Shown here in pieces: positions 26,401-38,400 of a DNA stretch of 64,000 bases. The DNA lies in NCBI GenBank assembly GCA_023974075.1, contig CM043798.1, positions 682,001 through 746,000 of the forward strand, read 5' to 3'. Below the pieces are notes generated by a model. It did not search any database and was not told where the DNA came from. It saw nothing but the letters and a program-made list of their open reading frames with translations. This DNA is from Chaenocephalus aceratus. Lineage: Eukaryota; Chordata; Actinopteri; Perciformes; Channichthyidae. Within the stretch, counting starts at the first letter, position 1, and each line of letters starts with the position of its first letter. Position numbers and translations under genes: made by a program.

Positions 26401-29400
26401 AATAACCTTCAGAGCAGGGTTTTTTTGGTAACCACTCGGGATTTATTGTCAGAGGTGGGAGAAGTTCAGATCTTGTGCTTGAGTAAAAGTACCAGAGTGT
26501 AGGAATACTCGGTTACAATAAAAAGTCCTGCATTCAAAATGTTACAAGTAAAAGTACAAAAGTATTGGCATCAAAATACACATAAAGTACCACCTGCATC
26601 TTTTCCCCATAGAGACCGCCTCGCTGCACATTATCCCTGGCATAAAGACAGATTGTGGGTCCCTTATAACATGTTGTACACAGTGCAAATAAACATTCTG
26701 GTTTCCCAACATCAGGGATCTTATACATTAAACTCCTTCTGAATCAAACCGTCACGGTAGCATTACCTTACTTATCTCTCTTAAAATAGAAAAAACACGT
26801 TTACCAGCAGAGAGAAAATTGATTATTAAATTATTAATGTGACTAATAAAGGGCAGTTTGATTAAGTATTATTCTGTTGATCAGGGCCGTACCTGGCGAA
26901 CTTGGGGCCCCAAGCGACATTGTGAGATGAGGCCCCCCCCCCAACCGACAGTGAAAAAATATTTCTGGAAACAAAGTACTTTGCAAATATAATTCCTGTT
27001 TATTATTATTATCAACACAGTTACTTTTTTATACAGTGAGGTAAATGTGCATGTATGTCATTCAGTATGCGTTTACAGGTGAATACGTCTGCATATCCTG
27101 CCAAATACTAGTCTCAAAAAGATTAGAATAGGATTAATGCAAATAAACTACTTCTAATAATCATCAATTCAATAATATAAATACTGTATTGTTTTATTAT
27201 AATATAGTCAAGATAAAACATGCTTATGACATGCTCAACAACTGATATTTCTTGAATCTGTATTCAAATGTCGTTCCCTCTGTCAGCAATGTATCAACAA
27301 CTACACACACATTTCTATCAGTATTTCTCTGTGTTGTGGTTGACATGATGATGACTGTTAGGAGTTAAGGGGAGAGGCTGAGCATCACCATGAAATGTGC
27401 AAATTGACGAATAAAAGGGGAAGAAATGCTCCATGTTTTTTAGGCTGTAAACTTTAACTGTTATGTAAGCCAACTAGACAGACAGTGTATCACTCTTCCT
27501 CCTGTACATTAGTAGATACAAGGGAGGCATAAAATATTGAATGAATTATAAAGAATGCTGGAAATAACTGCATCTCCATTAGCCTATATGCTATGCAGAG
27601 ACTGCCTTCTTCATGTCGTGAATTGCAGCTGATGTTTTTTGGCAATTGGCAAAAGTTTGACATTTGACTTATACAACATTCACAAGTTGTACATTTGACT
27701 CATACAATAACCCACCTTCGAGTGATGCTCTAGTTTCTTCATGTTTTGGTTTTTTTCCCTCTTGCTTGCGCCGGACTGAAACTGTCTTTTGGCCGTATCA
27801 AAGCCGTGATTGGTCAGATGTCGATTCATTGCAACGGTGTCGGGTTACAGACGTGCTCCCCTCTCACTCTCGCGTATCAGCGGGGGGGGGGGGGGGGGGC
27901 GCTGAGAACTGCACACAAGCCGAGCTCATAAGCCGAGGACCCCTGCGCAATGTGAGGCCCCATAAAGCCTGCATGATCGGCCTGTAGGGAGGGACGGCCC
28001 TGCTGTTGATCGATGTCATTACATTTGTTGAAAAGCACATAAGGACTTGTTTAAGACTTTTTACATTACATTGCATTTAGCTGACGCTTTTATCCAAAGC
28101 GACTTACAATAAGTACATTCGACCAGGAAGACACAACCTTGAAGAAAACAGAATCATATAAGTACATCAGGTTTCATAGAGCCAAGCATTTCAAGTGCTC
28201 CTCAACTGGCTTTAGATAAGCCAGTCCTTTATTAGTATATAAGTGCTTTGTTAGCAGTTCTTTGTTAGTAATTCTATTGCTCGAGGTGGAGTCGAAAGAG
28301 ATGAGTTTTCAGTCTGCGCCGGTAGGTGTGTAAGCTTTCTGCTGTCCTGATGTCAATGGGAGCTCATTCCACCATCTTGGAGCCAGGATAGCAAACCCAC
28401 GTGTTTCTGCTGATGGGAACTTGGGTCCCCCTCGCAGCGAGGGTGCAGCGGGTCGTTTGGCTGATGCTGACTTGAACTTGCCCATCCTGACTTGAGACTT
28501 GACTCAGACTTGAGCGCAAAGACTTGAGACTTGACTCGGACTTGAGCGCAAAGACTTGAGACTTGACTCGGACTTGAGCGCAAAGACTTGAGACTTGACT
28601 CGGACTTGAGCGCAAAGACTTGAGACTTGACTCGGACTTGACTCGGACTTGAGCGCAAGACTTGAGACTTGACTCGGACTTGAGCGCAAAGACTTGAGAC
28701 TTGACTCGGACTTGAGCGCAAAGACTTGAGACTTGACTCGGACTTGAGCGCAAAGACTTGAGACTTGACTCGGACTTGAGCGCAAAGACTTGAGACTTGA
28801 CTCGGACTTGAGCGCAAAGACTTGAGACTTGACTCGGTCTTGAGCGCAAAGACTTGAGACTTGACTCGGACTTGAGCGCAAAGACTTGAGACTTGACTCG
28901 GACTTGAGCGCAAAGACTTGAGACTTGACTCGGACTTGCAAAACAATGACTTGGTCCCACCTCTGCCTCTTACAGTTCAAAATACTCAATTATCAAATCA
29001 GGTTTTCATTAGTAGGAACATGTTCGCAGATATCTGTATGAGCATTCCCTTTCTTTTCGTTGCACAGGTCTGATGGCGTGATGAGAACAATGAACACAGA
29101 GAAACTCCTCAAGACCATCCCAATAATCCAGAACCAGATGGATGTGTTACTCGATTTCAACGTGAGTGTGTAGTATTTGCTGCACAGGGTGGCATCTTTA
29201 ATGTTTAGCTGACACTTAAAATGTGAATGTTGTGACGTAGTCTCAACGCCTCCGCCTCTCTTACAGGTCAATGCCAATGAACTGACAAATGGTGTTATCA
29301 ACGCAGCCTTCATGCTTCTGTTCAAAGATGCCATCCGTCTGTTTGCAGCGTACAATGAAGGCATCATCAACCTCCTGGGTAAAACCCTGCTTTTGGGTTG

Positions 29401-32400
29401 GCATTAATCATTCTGACTTTAGAATTCATACTAATATGAATATGCAGAAAGCTTTCCTTTCTCCTCTTTCTCATGGGTATCATCTACAGAGGCTAAACAC
29501 CTTGGTTTCAACTTCTTGAAAGAAAATAATATTCAGTAGGCATAGTCTGCAAAACGTGAAACAAATGACTGCGATGCAGATATGTTTGCAGTTGAGTAAT
29601 GAACATATGATGGAACTTTAATATTCAAATATCAAAACAATCTATATACATACCAGATTAATTTCACCACCTTTTATCAATTCGGTGCTGCTGAGACGTG
29701 TTTGCTTGATGTATATAACTTAAGAGATACTGTACCCATAAGAAAATAAATTGTGTTTAGAAAATATAAACTTATAAACCACAAAGTAACTGACTTAACA
29801 GAAACAAAAAAAATGAATGATATTATTCCCATAATCTTTTTGTTGATCTTGTTAACAGAGAAATACTTTGACATGAAGAAAGTCCAGTGCAAAGAAGCAC
29901 TTGACATCTACAAAAAATTCCTCACACGAATGACTAGAATCTCAGAGTTCCTCAAAGTAGCAGAGGTAAGTCAGGACTGCAGACCAGCCAATCAGGGAGC
30001 GTGCCACGCATCAGATTCCCCATCAAAGTCTGATCTTTTCTCTTCCTGCAGCAAGTCGGGATTGATCGAGGGGACATACCAGATCTGTCTCAGGTAAGCC
30101 TACATGCAAAACCTTTTTTTGGCATCTGTGCTGTTACTTAAAGTGATTTGCTTTCATTGAAAACGCTTACTAAAAAGCTAAAAAAGTGGAGAATTGCCAG
30201 ATTGTGGAATCTAATAGTAGCTTATTAGGATGTAAACTGCTGTATTTTGTGAGTGCTATATTGAGACAGCATAAATAATGTTTTGGGCTTAAATAATGTG
30301 TTGGGCTTAAATGTGTGCTTTAGAGACCTCCATAATATGAACGCAGGAGATGTGGCCTGACATGTTTTAACACGAGGAGCTGAGCATGCTAGGCAGTCCA
30401 TGCATGTTCTCCTTATTGCACTGACAAACCAACTCTCACCGTCTCCTGACCTCGCCAGGCACCTGCTGATCTGTTCTGCTCGTTGTGTATTCGGTAGAAC
30501 TGTGTGACTTAGGCAGAAAAGCCACAATTGGAGAGCTTTCTTCTAAACCTTTTTTTCTTGACTGTTGCCACCTTTTATTTTCTGTATTTTCCCTTCCTTC
30601 CTCTCTCCATTTTCAGTGTACAGTTGTTGTAAGTATACAAACCTTTTCTCTGTTTTTGGGAGTATCTGTTTTTGTGGACCCGTGGCAATAACTTGGCATG
30701 CTTCAGTGTTTTCTTTTTTAAAGGACATCTCGTATTAGGTTTTCCTTAGCTTTTGAAACCTAATGTTTGAATCACATTCACACTAGGCCCCCAGCAGCCT
30801 GCTCGATGCTCTGGAGCAGCACTTGGCCTCTCTAGAGGGGAAAAAGGTGAAGGACTCGACAGCAGCCAGCAGGTAGGTGTGCATCACTGGGTCACTGCTT
30901 TCTTCAGCAGCTTGATAGATGTTGACTTTAGATTGATATGAAGAAAAGGTAAGATTTTAACAATGCATGTATTAAGGCTACGATATACTGGAGTTCTGTG
31001 ACTTTTTTCTGTGTGTGTCCTTTGATTCAGGGCTAGCACACTCTCCAATGCCGTCTCCTCCCTGGCCAACACCGGCATATCTTTCACCAGAGCGGACGAG
31101 AGGGAGAAGCAGGCCGCCCTGGACCAAGAGCAGAGTCGCCTGCAAGCACTCAAGGTAAACTCTCCTCACTCTGCTCTTCTCTCAGACCAGTGCTCACAAG
31201 GCCTGCAGGCCTGTGCTACAACACCTGCTACCAAGTTGAAGCAGTTGTGCCATTCATGTCTTTAGGACTCTCTTCTCGTAATTATATCAAATGCAAAGCT
31301 ATAACGTATCTAATATATTTGGAACAGTGGGGCGACCCTGTTGTTAAGTGACTGTGATTGTATATTAACCCCTTTGCTCTCTCCATTATCATTTCCGTTC
31401 ATCTGTTGATCTGCTTTACAACTATAATCTGTCTAACCAGATAATAGTCCAAAGCAAAATGCTAAAACATATTTTGGAAAGGTTTGGACGGTGTAGTTGC
31501 ATCCAGATCGGCCTCTGCCTCGCTCACACTGTCCTCCTGGTGTTAGGAGCAGCGTCTGAAGGAGCTTAAAACAAACCCTGCGGCAGCAACCACAGACTCC
31601 TCCCCCGTGTTTGAGGAGGGCGGGACCATCAACTCAGCCCCGACAATCGACCTCTTTACCACCCCCAGCTCCAACAACAGGTAAGGATCTGTCATCTCAT
31701 CTTAGACCAGACAATCTCATGCACATGTTTCAGAACTGCAGATAAAAGCTGAAAGGAGATTGAAGAAATGTATTTATTTAAGAGCAATAGTCAAGGTTTG
31801 GACATTTTACAAAATGTTGGTAGATTGATGTTGCTAATTGAATTTAGGATAACTTTAATTCAAGTAAATGGCTCATGTTTCACAAGATTAGATTTCACTT
31901 CATAGATATTGGGGTGGCCTAGCAGAACTACCCCTAAAGGCCCGGACACACCAAGCCGATTTGGGCCGTCGATGGATGTCTGGCTGTCGATGAGCGTCCT
32001 GTCGCCCTACTCAGATTGGCGTGTCCCGCACCGTCGTGTCCCGCACCGTCGTGTCTTTTCGGCCGTGCCGACACCTTCCGCCCCCGATTCAGCATGTCAA
32101 CCTCACTCTGATTGGCTGTTCAGCTGCCTGTCAGTGTTATGATGTTGTATATTGGATTATAATTACTGATGCATGGAATGTGGTAGCAGCAGGTTGCCAG
32201 CCACAATGCTTAAATAGTGTCTTTCTGCTTCAGAGAGCTGAAGTTTGTATATATCACGCAGTCTGTCTTCTGGTTGCCTCTTTTGAATGACGAATACACA
32301 CTACCCGCCGCCTGCTGGTAAGGAGAGTTATTGCCACTCACGCATGCGCAGTTCGTACGTGCTACTTGGCCGCCGGCTGAAGTCTTTGCGGTGTGTTGCA

Positions 32401-35400
32401 GTGCGACTGTTGGCCAAGACGCAGGAGACGTGAGGCGACACAACAGTCGTGTTCCGTCGGGAAGTGTTCTTCGGTGTCAGCTTGGTGTGTCAGGGCCTTA
32501 ACACTAGATGAAGCACAATAAATGAAAAGTGGAAGTGTTTATGCAAATAGTGGCAAAATAACACTAGAATAGCATCGCTCAGGGCGAAACATGCAGTCGT
32601 GTTCTTTTTTTATAATAGCAGACTTATGTTGAACCTAATGTTTAGTCAAAAAGTGACCAGTGTAACCCCCCCCACTGTTCCCGTTTGTTTCTTCCAGCAT
32701 CTCCAAGGCAGCTATTGAACTGCTCGACCTGCAGCCAGCGTTCCAGCCTTCACTGCCTCTCTCCACCGCCAGCTCCTGGGGAGGTGAGGCCTTCAGACAC
32801 ACTGCCAACACACTTGAGGTGGGGACTCGAGTCACATGACTTGACTCGAGTCGCATATTTTTTGACTTGAGACTTGCTTGACTAACATTGATAAAAGACT
32901 TGACTTGACTTTGACTTGGTATTCATGACTTGAGACTTGACTTAAGCTTGAGATAGATGACTTGAAAGGACTTGACTGTTTAAAATTAAATATTTGCGTT
33001 TGTTTTTGTATTGAGATATTACGTTTAGTTTTTTCGAAAAAACGTGATTATAGTGCCGTGCGCGCAAAACCTGGCAACCCACGAGAAGGCAGAAGTCCCC
33101 AGGCTGAAGTGGAATTGTCCGTTTAGCTTAGGAACCTTCCTGACCGTGTGGCCGCAAAGTATAGCGCAGCATTATGCATATGTTTTATATGAGGGGTTAA
33201 AATCCCATGCTCATAAAATGCTCATATATTGTTTCTCTTCATTCCCCACGCCCTAAAATAAATAAATATACCAATATACCAATTTTAGGAAAAGTAACGA
33301 AGTTTGAGCAGTGTGGGTTTTATATGAACAGAGTTACACATATTTCAGTGTAGTAACTGCAGTTTGCCTCCCTGTCAGAATGACCAAGGTCCTCAGTGAA
33401 GCTCAAGCCCGTGTTTCACTACATTGTAAGGACAACTTATTAAAAAGATCAGTTCAATGCAGCTAATGTCGTCTTAGTGTTATCGCATGATGTTAAAATT
33501 GGTTTGCCATGAATTTAATGATGGATTGTAAACATTTTAAATGTAGCATTTAAGTGTTTCTCAGTTACAAGGTTGTTGTTTTAATAAATCAGACACTGAT
33601 GGTGCAGCGCTGTGGCCTACTGTACCTCTTTATAGGCATTGTTTCCTTAACACATGGTGGTTTGCGCTGATCAGGGGGTACTTGGCTGAATTACTTTTTC
33701 AAAGGGGGAACATTATTGAAAAAAGTTTGAGAACCACTGCTCTAGATGAAAGGAAAGGAAGTTTCAAACTTCCTTTATAACCTCCTTTAGCTTAGGAACC
33801 ACTGGACCTCCCTAACCGACAGGAGAGGAGAAAATGCTGCCCCACAATGCCTTGCGGCCGCAGAATTTGCCGTCACTCAACAGTCGGCCGTTCACGGAAA
33901 CAACCGATTATGACCGAGAATGATATCATGAAAGTTACGGTGCTTATTAAGCTTTTTAAAACATAGGTGGTAAGTTGCCAAAGTGCTTTGTTCTGAACGT
34001 TCATCAGTATTATATCAAGAGAGAAATATGAACGTTAGTTTTCACTGAAATGATCAAATAAGTCAACATTTCAGTCTTTACTGAGCTGTGTGGGGTTTGT
34101 TCAACTTCTAAAAGATGTTTGAATTCACAACATTACCCTACCCCTACCCCTACCCCTCACACCAGATACTGACTGGTTTTCGGACCCCCCCAGACCCCCC
34201 CAATAAAGCAAAACTGCACGTTTCAGAGTGGCCTTGTATTGTGGCAGCCTAAGGCACACCTGTGCAATAATCATGCTGTCTAATCAGCATCTTGATATGC
34301 CACACCTGTGAGGTGGGATGGATTATCTCGGCAAAGGAGAAGTGCTCACTATCACACATTGTTTTAGATTTGTGAACAATATTTGAGAGAAATGGTTATT
34401 TTGTGTTTATAGAAAAGGTTTTAGATCTTGAGTTCATCTCATGAAAAATGGGAGCAAAAACAAAAGTGTTGCGTTATATTTTTGTTCAGTGTAAGTATTA
34501 GTTGCGGTTAGTTTAAATCGTCTTTGTTACGCGTTGGCCATATATTTTAACTTTAGTTGGTGTTTTTTCCTTTGCTGTAAAACATCAACTACTAGCCCTG
34601 TAAACTAATGTCCTCGTGCCCATGTGGGCTGAGAGCTGGAGCTGGCCAGACATTCACACACCTCGCCTGCACACCTCCTGACATCGTCTATCAGGCACGG
34701 AACGTCATAAAATGTGTAAATCAGTCCACAGAATTCGTATTCTCAGGCACAGTGTTTTAGTAGGTGTTGTTCCACCCGTTCCATTTGCTCAGCGCAGCAC
34801 AACGCTGAAACAACAATGTGCTCTTATGTGCATGTCAGAATCTAATATAAAACATAAACAGTATAATGTGAAGATCAGTGCCTGCAGAGCACTTTGCTTG
34901 GCGTTGAGCACATGATGGAATGTGTGACGAGTGCATAGTTTGCATGTGAAACTGCTTCTATTTGGAAGAACCTTTGTGTCATCTGTCACCTATCAGAAGT
35001 AGTCATGAAGCGATACCGAAGATAAGCCGATCTTCCCACTGACCTGGACCTGTGGTCTTTATAGTGGTGAAATAGATGTTTGCATTATGGTAGTATTTTA
35101 TATTTCATTTAACTAACCAGTTCACAATTCCAATCTGTCCTTTACAGCAAGTAATGGCTTTATGAAGGCATGACGCTGCCTTCAGGGCATCGGGCCATTG
35201 ACCAGTCATCAATGTTGGTGTGTTGGTATGCTGAAGCATAACAACATAGACAAATTGTCAGAATGACATGACGTGTTTTCTGTGAACCTGTGAACCACCA
35301 AATAGTTGTTGTTTTTCTACTTGCTTTTGGTGGTGTTGGGAGGAACAGAGCTATTGTGTGTCCATATCTGGATAATGGCAGTTGCATGTACTTGTGCTTC

Positions 35401-38400
35401 TGCAGGGTTTACAGCCTCCCCTACAGCCCAGCAGCAGCAGAACCCTCAGGGCCTGAACGTGGACTTTGACTCCGTGTTTGGCAACAACACTATTGCTAAC
35501 GACCTGGATTCTACAGGTAAGTGTTGTGCTCCTATATACTCTTATATTCTTTCAATGCCCTTTGTGCGCCACTAGACCTCATGTCCTCTACTGCCCCCTG
35601 AAGGTTTGGGGACAAAATGGATCATGTTGAGACTATCAAAGTGCTGCACTTTGTGTAACTGTGTATGCTTTTATGTGGGCTATGGATGTTCAGAGCATAT
35701 TCCACATGTTTCACTGATCAGGCCTTTTGACTAATTATAAACGTGGCTTGCCCAATTATTCATGATATACTGTACAATTAACCCCGACTGATTAAGCAAC
35801 AGCATGTTACACAAAGGTTAAATGAGAGCTTCCTAATGTCAGAAATACATTTTGTGAGCATTGATGTTATGCTCTACCATAATGACTGGACTGAAAGTGG
35901 CACACTTTGGAAATATCTTGCCATCACAGACAGCGTTACATATATTTGCACTAACTTTTTATTGAAATAAGTTGATAGTTGATTGATAGTATGCAGAGAC
36001 CAAGCAACATGCATCTCGTTGGGGAGTGCACCCATTCCTGAGAGCGCTATTGTGCATGATTAGTAAGAAAAACAGAACCACAAATAGTCTTCTTTATCCA
36101 AACCCGTATCTCTATGGAGAGTGGAGGTATGGAGGGTAGAGGCATACCTCCACCCTCCATACCCCCACTCTCTTTACCTCCACCCTCCATACCTCCACTC
36201 TCTATACCTCCACCCTCCATACCCCCATCTCTTTACCTCCACCCTCCATACCTCCACTCTCTATACCTCCACCCTCCATACCCCCACTCTCTTTACCTCC
36301 ACCCTCCATACCCCCACTCTCTATACCTCCACCCTCCATACCCCCACTCTCTTTACCTCCACCCTCCATACCCCCACTCTCTTTACCTCCACCCTCCATA
36401 CCCCCACTCTCTTACCTCCACCCTCCATACCCCCACTCTCTTTACCTCCACCCTCCATACCTCCACTCTCTATAACCTCCACCCTCCATACCCCCACTCT
36501 CTTTACCTCCACCCTCCATACCTCCACTCTCTATACCTCCACCCTCCATACCCCCACTCTCTTTACCTCCACCCTCCATACCCCCACTCTCTATACCTCC
36601 ACCCTCCATACCCCCACTCTTTACCTCCACCCTCCATACCTCCACTCTCTTTACCTCCACCCTCCATACCTCCACTCTCTATACCTCCACTCTCTATACC
36701 TCCACTCTCTATACCTCCACTCTCTATACCTCCGTTCTCTATACCTCACTTCGGTCCAGCAAGTGGTGCTACCTGGCAGCGATACATCTCAGGAACCTGT
36801 CAGAGGAGCGGTGACTGAAACCCTTACGTCAGGCCCGGTGTGGGATTGTCAACAGAAGAGCCCGTACTGGGAACACTGGCAGCCTGTCGGCCTCCCTGCT
36901 GCAGCTAAACCCGTGTGCCACTGAGACAGATGTTTTTAAAGAAATCACATTTGATAAATTCATTTTGATGAACATAATCCCTTTATTGTTATTGACATTT
37001 AACCCTTTCTTTGATAATTGTACAAACAAATACTCATCAATACTTTGACAGATAAATGCTACATGTTTGCACCTGGAACGTCTTACACACCCATGGTTTG
37101 TACACTGACTGGGTTCGGCTGCTCATGGTCTCACATTATTGTGTTTCTCTCCTCCCTTGTCCTGGGTCACACACTCTCTGGGCTCTTGGCTTTTGCATGG
37201 CATATGCATGACTGGGTGAGTTGAGTGATCGACACACACTCCCTACACAGTCTTGGCTTGATGACTTTTTCTGTGAGCACCTCTTCCTGCCTCCTCCATG
37301 CTAAACATGTTCTCCCAGTCCATGTGTTTGTGTGTAATGTATGTTGGTCCTGTATTTGTCTTTGTGTGTTGCTCTGTTATTGTATGTTTAATTGTCTTCA
37401 ACTGTTTTGGGCCCCCAACCTCTCACCCTCCCCTCCCTTTCTTCCCCTTTGTCCTGCCCCCTTTTGATTAAGATGTTTTAGGTGACCTCCTCAAACCCAC
37501 AGTGGCGTCCTCACCCAACCAGGGCCTGACCCTGAACGGCCACAAACTTGTTTCCAACGACCTGGACTCGTCACTTGCAAATCTAGTTGGCAGTAAGTTC
37601 CCAATTTGATGCGACCATTTAATAAACATAACCAATCATTATTGTAATACCATGAGGTATTTGTAAAGGTCACTATTATAGTATTATGCTGTGTTCACAT
37701 CGGACGCGATGCGATTTTAGGGCCGGCGCGATTACATGTAAAGTCAATGCAAAGACGCAGACAGACGCAAATTCGCTCCGGCGGTGCAATTGACGCAAAT
37801 GCCGCTGGGCGACTGAAGGGGGCCGCTCGAGTTAAATGTTTTCAACTCGAGCGTCAAATTCCCGTGACGTGTTCGGAGAGGATGTGAGCCTGACGTTGAA
37901 TCAGAAACCAAAACATCAGCCGTTAGCTGTTAGCAGTGTTGTAGTCAAGTCACCAATTCACGAGTCCAAGTCCGAGTCACCCAAGGAGTGTCCGAGTCAT
38001 CATTACCTGTGTCGAGTCCGAGTCACCCAAGGAGTGTCCGAGTCGAGTCCGAGTCACCTAAGAAGAGTCCAAGTCCAGTCCGAGTCACAAGTCTTCATGT
38101 ATTAATCTTCGTGGAAATATGTGTTGAAATGTAGCTGCTCCTCTACATTGCTTTCATCCCGTCATGTTATGCTAATCTGTCTATTGAACTGCTGTGAAGC
38201 CAGTTTGGCTACAGTTCTTGTAATAGGTGCTATACAAATATTAAAGCTTATTACTAATATTAATATTATTGTTATTATATATGAATAAACTATATTTAAA
38301 ATAGTTACCTTTTAGAGAAGTGATTATATTGCATGCCAATATTTTCCTATGGTAAAGTTTTCGTTTTGCACTTTTATTTTGATAGTAATAAGATCGGGAC

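Larger units (their letters stand above)
25868..28965. mobile_element. hAT transposon, 3.1 kb, in picalm intron 4
   Basis: Ends CAGAGGTGTGGACTCGAGTC and GGTCCCACCTCTG, with a perfect 8-bp duplication CCTCTTAC (25860-25867 and 28966-28973). Subterminal sequence is an array of GACTTG/GAGTC words. Contents: other hAT ends at 26043 and 26452, a complete hAT at 26882-28002, an antisense L2 tail at about 28060-28460 and a 32-bp minisatellite. No transposase of its own is seen. Confidence 0.93.

Noticed and set aside
28353..28989. Three overlapping 160-198-codon minus-strand frames with a repeating [17 protein letters not shown] pattern
   Set aside because: All three frames are open at once over a 32-bp tandem repeat, which marks a minisatellite and not a protein.
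34137..34158. Possible interstitial telomere repeat (CCCTAC units)
   Set aside because: Only four units, and they are CCCCTA rather than vertebrate CCCTAA.
36114..36924. 267-codon frame rich in His-Pro-Pro-Tyr
   Set aside because: It is an artefact of the 30-bp pyrimidine-rich repeat; both strands are open in several frames.
37482..37592. Alternative start of picalm exon 14 at 37482
   Set aside because: Possible, but the upstream acceptor retains the conserved Asp-x-Leu-Gly context and follows the stronger pyrimidine tract; kept only as an isoform possibility.
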